Of a DNA stretch of 42,809 nt, positions 40,497 through 42,809 are shown piece by piece. The first letter of the stretch is position 1. Every line of letters begins with the position of its first letter. The notes under the pieces were generated by a model, which ran no database searches, was not told where the DNA came from, and worked only from the letters and a program-made list of their open reading frames with translations. The stretch is from NCBI GenBank assembly GCA_002803225.1, contig NXFV01000235.1, positions 1-42,809 of the forward strand, in the 5' to 3' direction. Position numbers and translations under genes: made by a program. This DNA comes from Gamarada debralockiae (Eukaryota; Ascomycota; Leotiomycetes; Helotiales; Hyphodiscaceae).

Positions 40497-41077
40497 ATGG
40501 TACGCCAATACATATGAATCTTATGAGTGCTCATGCGCTGACATCTTCAGGTCTTCATACTAGGGGTCAACTTCCCCGAAAACCGATTGATCAAAGTTCG
40601 TCCTCCACCACCCTCCTTCAATCGCTGCATCTCCAGCTCTTCCAGCTCTCCACCTTCTCCATTTCTACCATCATACTAACACCCTCCCCCCCAGAAATCA
40701 CTCGAAACCTTCTACGGAATCGGGCACCAACACTCCTCCCGAATCCTCGCCAAATTCTCCATCTTCCCCGGCGCAAAAGTTGGTTCCCTCCCCAGCAAAA
40801 CCGTCAGCGCCCTCACAGCCGAGCTCTCCGGAATGACGATCGAGAACGAACTACGACGCAAGGTACAAGACAACATTAGACGGCTGAGAGATATGGGGAG
40901 TTATCGGGGAAGGAGACATGCGATGGGTTTGCCGGTTAGAGGACAGAGGACTAGGAGTCAGGTATGTGCGATGCTGCTTGGATTTTGGGTAGGGGACTTT
41001 GGAGGAGATGTGCTAATGCGAGGTGGTAGATCATGACTGCTAGGAAATTGAATAGGGTGCCGGCTTTGAGGACGTAG
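40497..41077 (+). CDS. SWS2: mitochondrial small ribosomal subunit protein uS13m
   Basis: Four exons, 40497-40499, 40551-40595, 40695-40961 and 41030-41077 (introns 51, 99 and 68 nt, all phase 0), give 120 residues. The first exon is the ATG alone. The product reads FILGVNFPENRLIKKSLETF, YGIGHQHSSRILAKF, RRKVQDNIRRLRDMGSYRGR and RHAMGLPVRGQRTRSQ, and ends NRVPALRT, the uS13 fold with its conserved GxPVRGQRT tail. It is a component of the mitoribosomal 37S head. Length and motifs are complete. Head to head with cyclophilin B, whose start is about 230 bp away, so the two housekeeping genes probably share a promoter region. No separate targeting peptide is seen. Confidence 0.93.
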
Positions 41078-42263
41078 AGAGCTGGGGGTCGGGATTGTAT
41101 AAATGGGTGGCTTTGCATTGTTGGCGTCGAGGGCATTTAAGGCTTGTAGGATTAGATTAGAGGAACAAATAATCAGATTTACCGCATCCCATGAGTTAGA
41201 TCTCGTGGTCCTATTGTTCGCGTTGTAGGCTTGCCTTGGCACTGAAATTGGTAATGGGTGCTAATGGTATCGACATCTTAGCTGCATTTTCACTAGGTGT
41301 CACCGACCAAATTCTGCCCTGAATGTTTTGATACTTTTTGTACTATCGCTGAATGAACCTACTCTGTCGGATCGTTTCAGAATTGATGCCTTGGGCCTGG
41401 CCATAGGAATTTTTCTAGTACAAAGAGGCATCCTACCACAACTTTGTACACCCGATTATTCCACCATTCCAGGCCCAAAGCAACATTGTGGGATCCATTA
41501 TTATGAACGCTCTCGTTGTCGCTTGGAGGAATGATCGGCTATCGACGCATGATTGATTTTCTTGAAGAATGAGATCTGTGCCACTGGTGGCATATTGGCC
41601 AACCTATCTCAAGAAACCTAGAGTTGGGCTTCACTTACCTGGTATGCTAAGTGCTGAGATCTCCCTCACCGGTGCCATGCATGAGAAAGAGATCGTTGTC
41701 TTGAGTAATTGCGCCTGAGAATAATCCGCCTGAGCACTATCTGCTTCGCCATCTCCTCATGAGCTTCGTCCTCTCCAGAGTCCGGGCTTGGAGCCAGCCG
41801 ATCTAGGAGTCTTGCCCAAATTTTGCATCTAGCCGCCGGTCAAGGATTGGGTGTCAAATCCATGTTTCGAGAACATTGGCTTGCCATAAGATTTCGATGA
41901 GTTTAGTGTCTTCTTTAGTCCCTTCGACCAATTATCGCATTTTGAGATCTCCATTCGGCAAGAACATCGTTCGGAGTCCATCAACCGCTCCCAGATGTCC
42001 TCCCTCCGCCTCCTTTTTTTCTTACGGTTTTGCGGTACCTCCCTTTTTCTTTGGTGGGCTCACCTGATTTTGCCGCCAATATGATAGAAAGCTCGCTTAG
42101 TATTCACCCCTTTGTTTTGCTGGCTACGGAGGGGTACTACCTTTCCTTGGGCACTTAAATCCGAGTAATTTGTCGAAAGTTTTCCAAGGCTTTGAATGTC
42201 ATTCAGACGAGAGCACACCGAGAGACGTTCTCGATGATTTGTTTTGGTCTTTTGTTCTGGCTT
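41078..42263. other. intergenic region
   Basis: About 1.2 kb after uS13m. Small open frames on both strands lack support. Part of it may be further decayed sequence related to the P450 remnant downstream, but I recognise nothing. Confidence 0.35.
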
Positions 42264-42720
42264 TCATCTAATCATAGACACTGTTGCAATACTTGCGTTG
42301 TATCCATGCTGGGCGCCATTGATCGCCAAATTTGCGGCAAGCGACTCACGTGTCCCAGCATTAGAGCCATAAAGAATGGTCATAGGTCTCAAGTTATGCT
42401 TTTTAGCTTCTTTGTCAGACGTTCCGGATGTACCGTGCGTCGCTTGAGTTTGAGTAGACCCTGCGAAAAGATTCCTTTCCAACTGTGTGTCTTCGATACC
42501 GTCATAAAGACGTGCTCGCATGCTGAAGCCATCTGCTTTGATGGTAAAGGTCTGTTTGATGTGCAGCTTGTAGGTCAGGTCGGTCATCCCAAAATCGAAG
42601 TTTTGAAGAAGCACGCAAGTTGCAAGCAATCCTTCTTTGCAGGCAAAGGGCCGTCCAACACAAGCTCGACACCATTTCCAAAGGGCTATTGCGCGGTTAG
42701 GAACCTTCCCATTTGAAATC
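42264..42720 (-). pseudogene. CYP505-type P450/reductase fusion, fragment
   Basis: On the minus strand PFGNGV (42668-42685) begins the heme-binding loop. The frame then shifts by one base at the position of the conserved arginine and continues as ACVGRPFACKEGLLATCVLL and QNFDFGMTDLTYKLHIKQTF. A linker follows, then LRPMTILYGSNAGTRESLA, the FMN-binding start of the fused flavodoxin domain, ending at a TGA at 42264. This order is that of self-sufficient fatty-acid hydroxylases (CYP505/P450foxy type). Sequence beyond 42264 shows no continuation of the reductase and the region upstream of 42685 is disturbed, so it is a truncated, frameshifted copy. Confidence 0.8.
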
Positions 42721-42782
42721 TAAACAAAGAATATGGTACGGAATTTTCTTTGCAGGCCTTTTCTCCCAAATAATATTTTTTT

Positions 42783-42809
42783 GGGGGGGGGGGGGGGGGG
42801 GGGGGGGGG
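42783..42809. repeat. terminal G homopolymer
   Basis: Twenty-seven consecutive Gs up to the last base, preceded by TATTTTTTT. Homopolymer at a contig edge is characteristic of two-colour sequencing artefacts or assembly ends rather than genome sequence. Confidence 0.8.

Noticed and set aside
42192..42716. Plus-strand 174-codon frame at the right edge
   Set aside because: Antisense to the CYP505-like remnant; the minus strand carries the recognisable heme-loop and FMN motifs.
42783..42809. G-run as a G-quadruplex or telomere-like element
   Set aside because: Pure G without spacers at the very end of the sequence is best explained as a sequencing or assembly artefact.
1..42809. tRNA, rRNA or CRISPR features
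   Set aside because: I scanned for T-arm-like GGTTCRA motifs with matching stems and for regularly spaced repeats; a few GGTTCGA strings occur (for example about 28779, 30950, 31822) but without acceptor or anticodon stems.

Overview
The window reads as nuclear DNA of a filamentous ascomycete (Pezizomycotina). Introns are short (mostly 44-99 nt), with GT..AG ends and CTAAC/CTGAC-type branch sites. The gene content includes HET-domain and NACHT/STAND proteins, a 2EXR protein and a fungal-type transcription factor. A helotialean (Leotiomycetes) source is my guess from overall flavour only; a phylogeny would be needed. Exon structures below were worked out by hand from reading frame, splice motifs and family knowledge, without any alignment.

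Layout. 1-211 is the 3' end of an unknown protein. 1040-4006 (-) is an intact NACHT NLR-like protein. It lies head to head with an MFS phosphate-symporter-like gene (about 4491-6646, +) that carries a long poly-glutamate tract. A 172-bp pogo-like MITE lies at 6752-6923. 7527-9000 (-) is a truncated fungal transcription factor next to more decayed coding sequence (9202-9573). 11197-12093 (+) is a 2EXR protein and 14033-16534 (+) a large HET-domain protein. A divergent pair follows: a type II membrane dipeptidase (17248-19001, -) and an Rgd2-type F-BAR/DEP/RhoGAP protein (19511-22332, +). Then come a solo LTR (24596-24749), an alpha/beta hydrolase (26188-27027, -) and a TVP38-type membrane protein (27448-28637, -).

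The right half is rich in dead genes. It holds a HET pseudogene (about 29883-32412, -) split by a second solo LTR with a perfect 5-bp target duplication, a glutathione S-transferase pseudogene (33063-33696, +), two MFS pseudogenes (36349-38724, -) and a CYP505-type P450 remnant (42264-42720, -). Intact genes sit among them: a HeLo-like-domain protein (34018-36281, +), an ER cyclophilin B (39210-40270, -) and mitochondrial uS13 (40497-41077, +). The cyclophilin gene seems to encode two alternative C-termini, a soluble form ending in HVEL and a membrane-anchored form. I consider this the most interesting signal in the window.

Functional themes. There is no operon-like pathway. One theme is fungal non-self recognition: the NLR, HET, HeLo-like and dead HET loci lie within 36 kb. 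The second is housekeeping secretory, mitochondrial and polarity genes (cyclophilin B, TVP38, uS13, RhoGAP, dipeptidase). The third is repeat-driven decay of accessory transport and detoxification genes (MFS, sugar porter, GST, P450). The final 27 bases are a G homopolymer that looks like a sequencing artefact.
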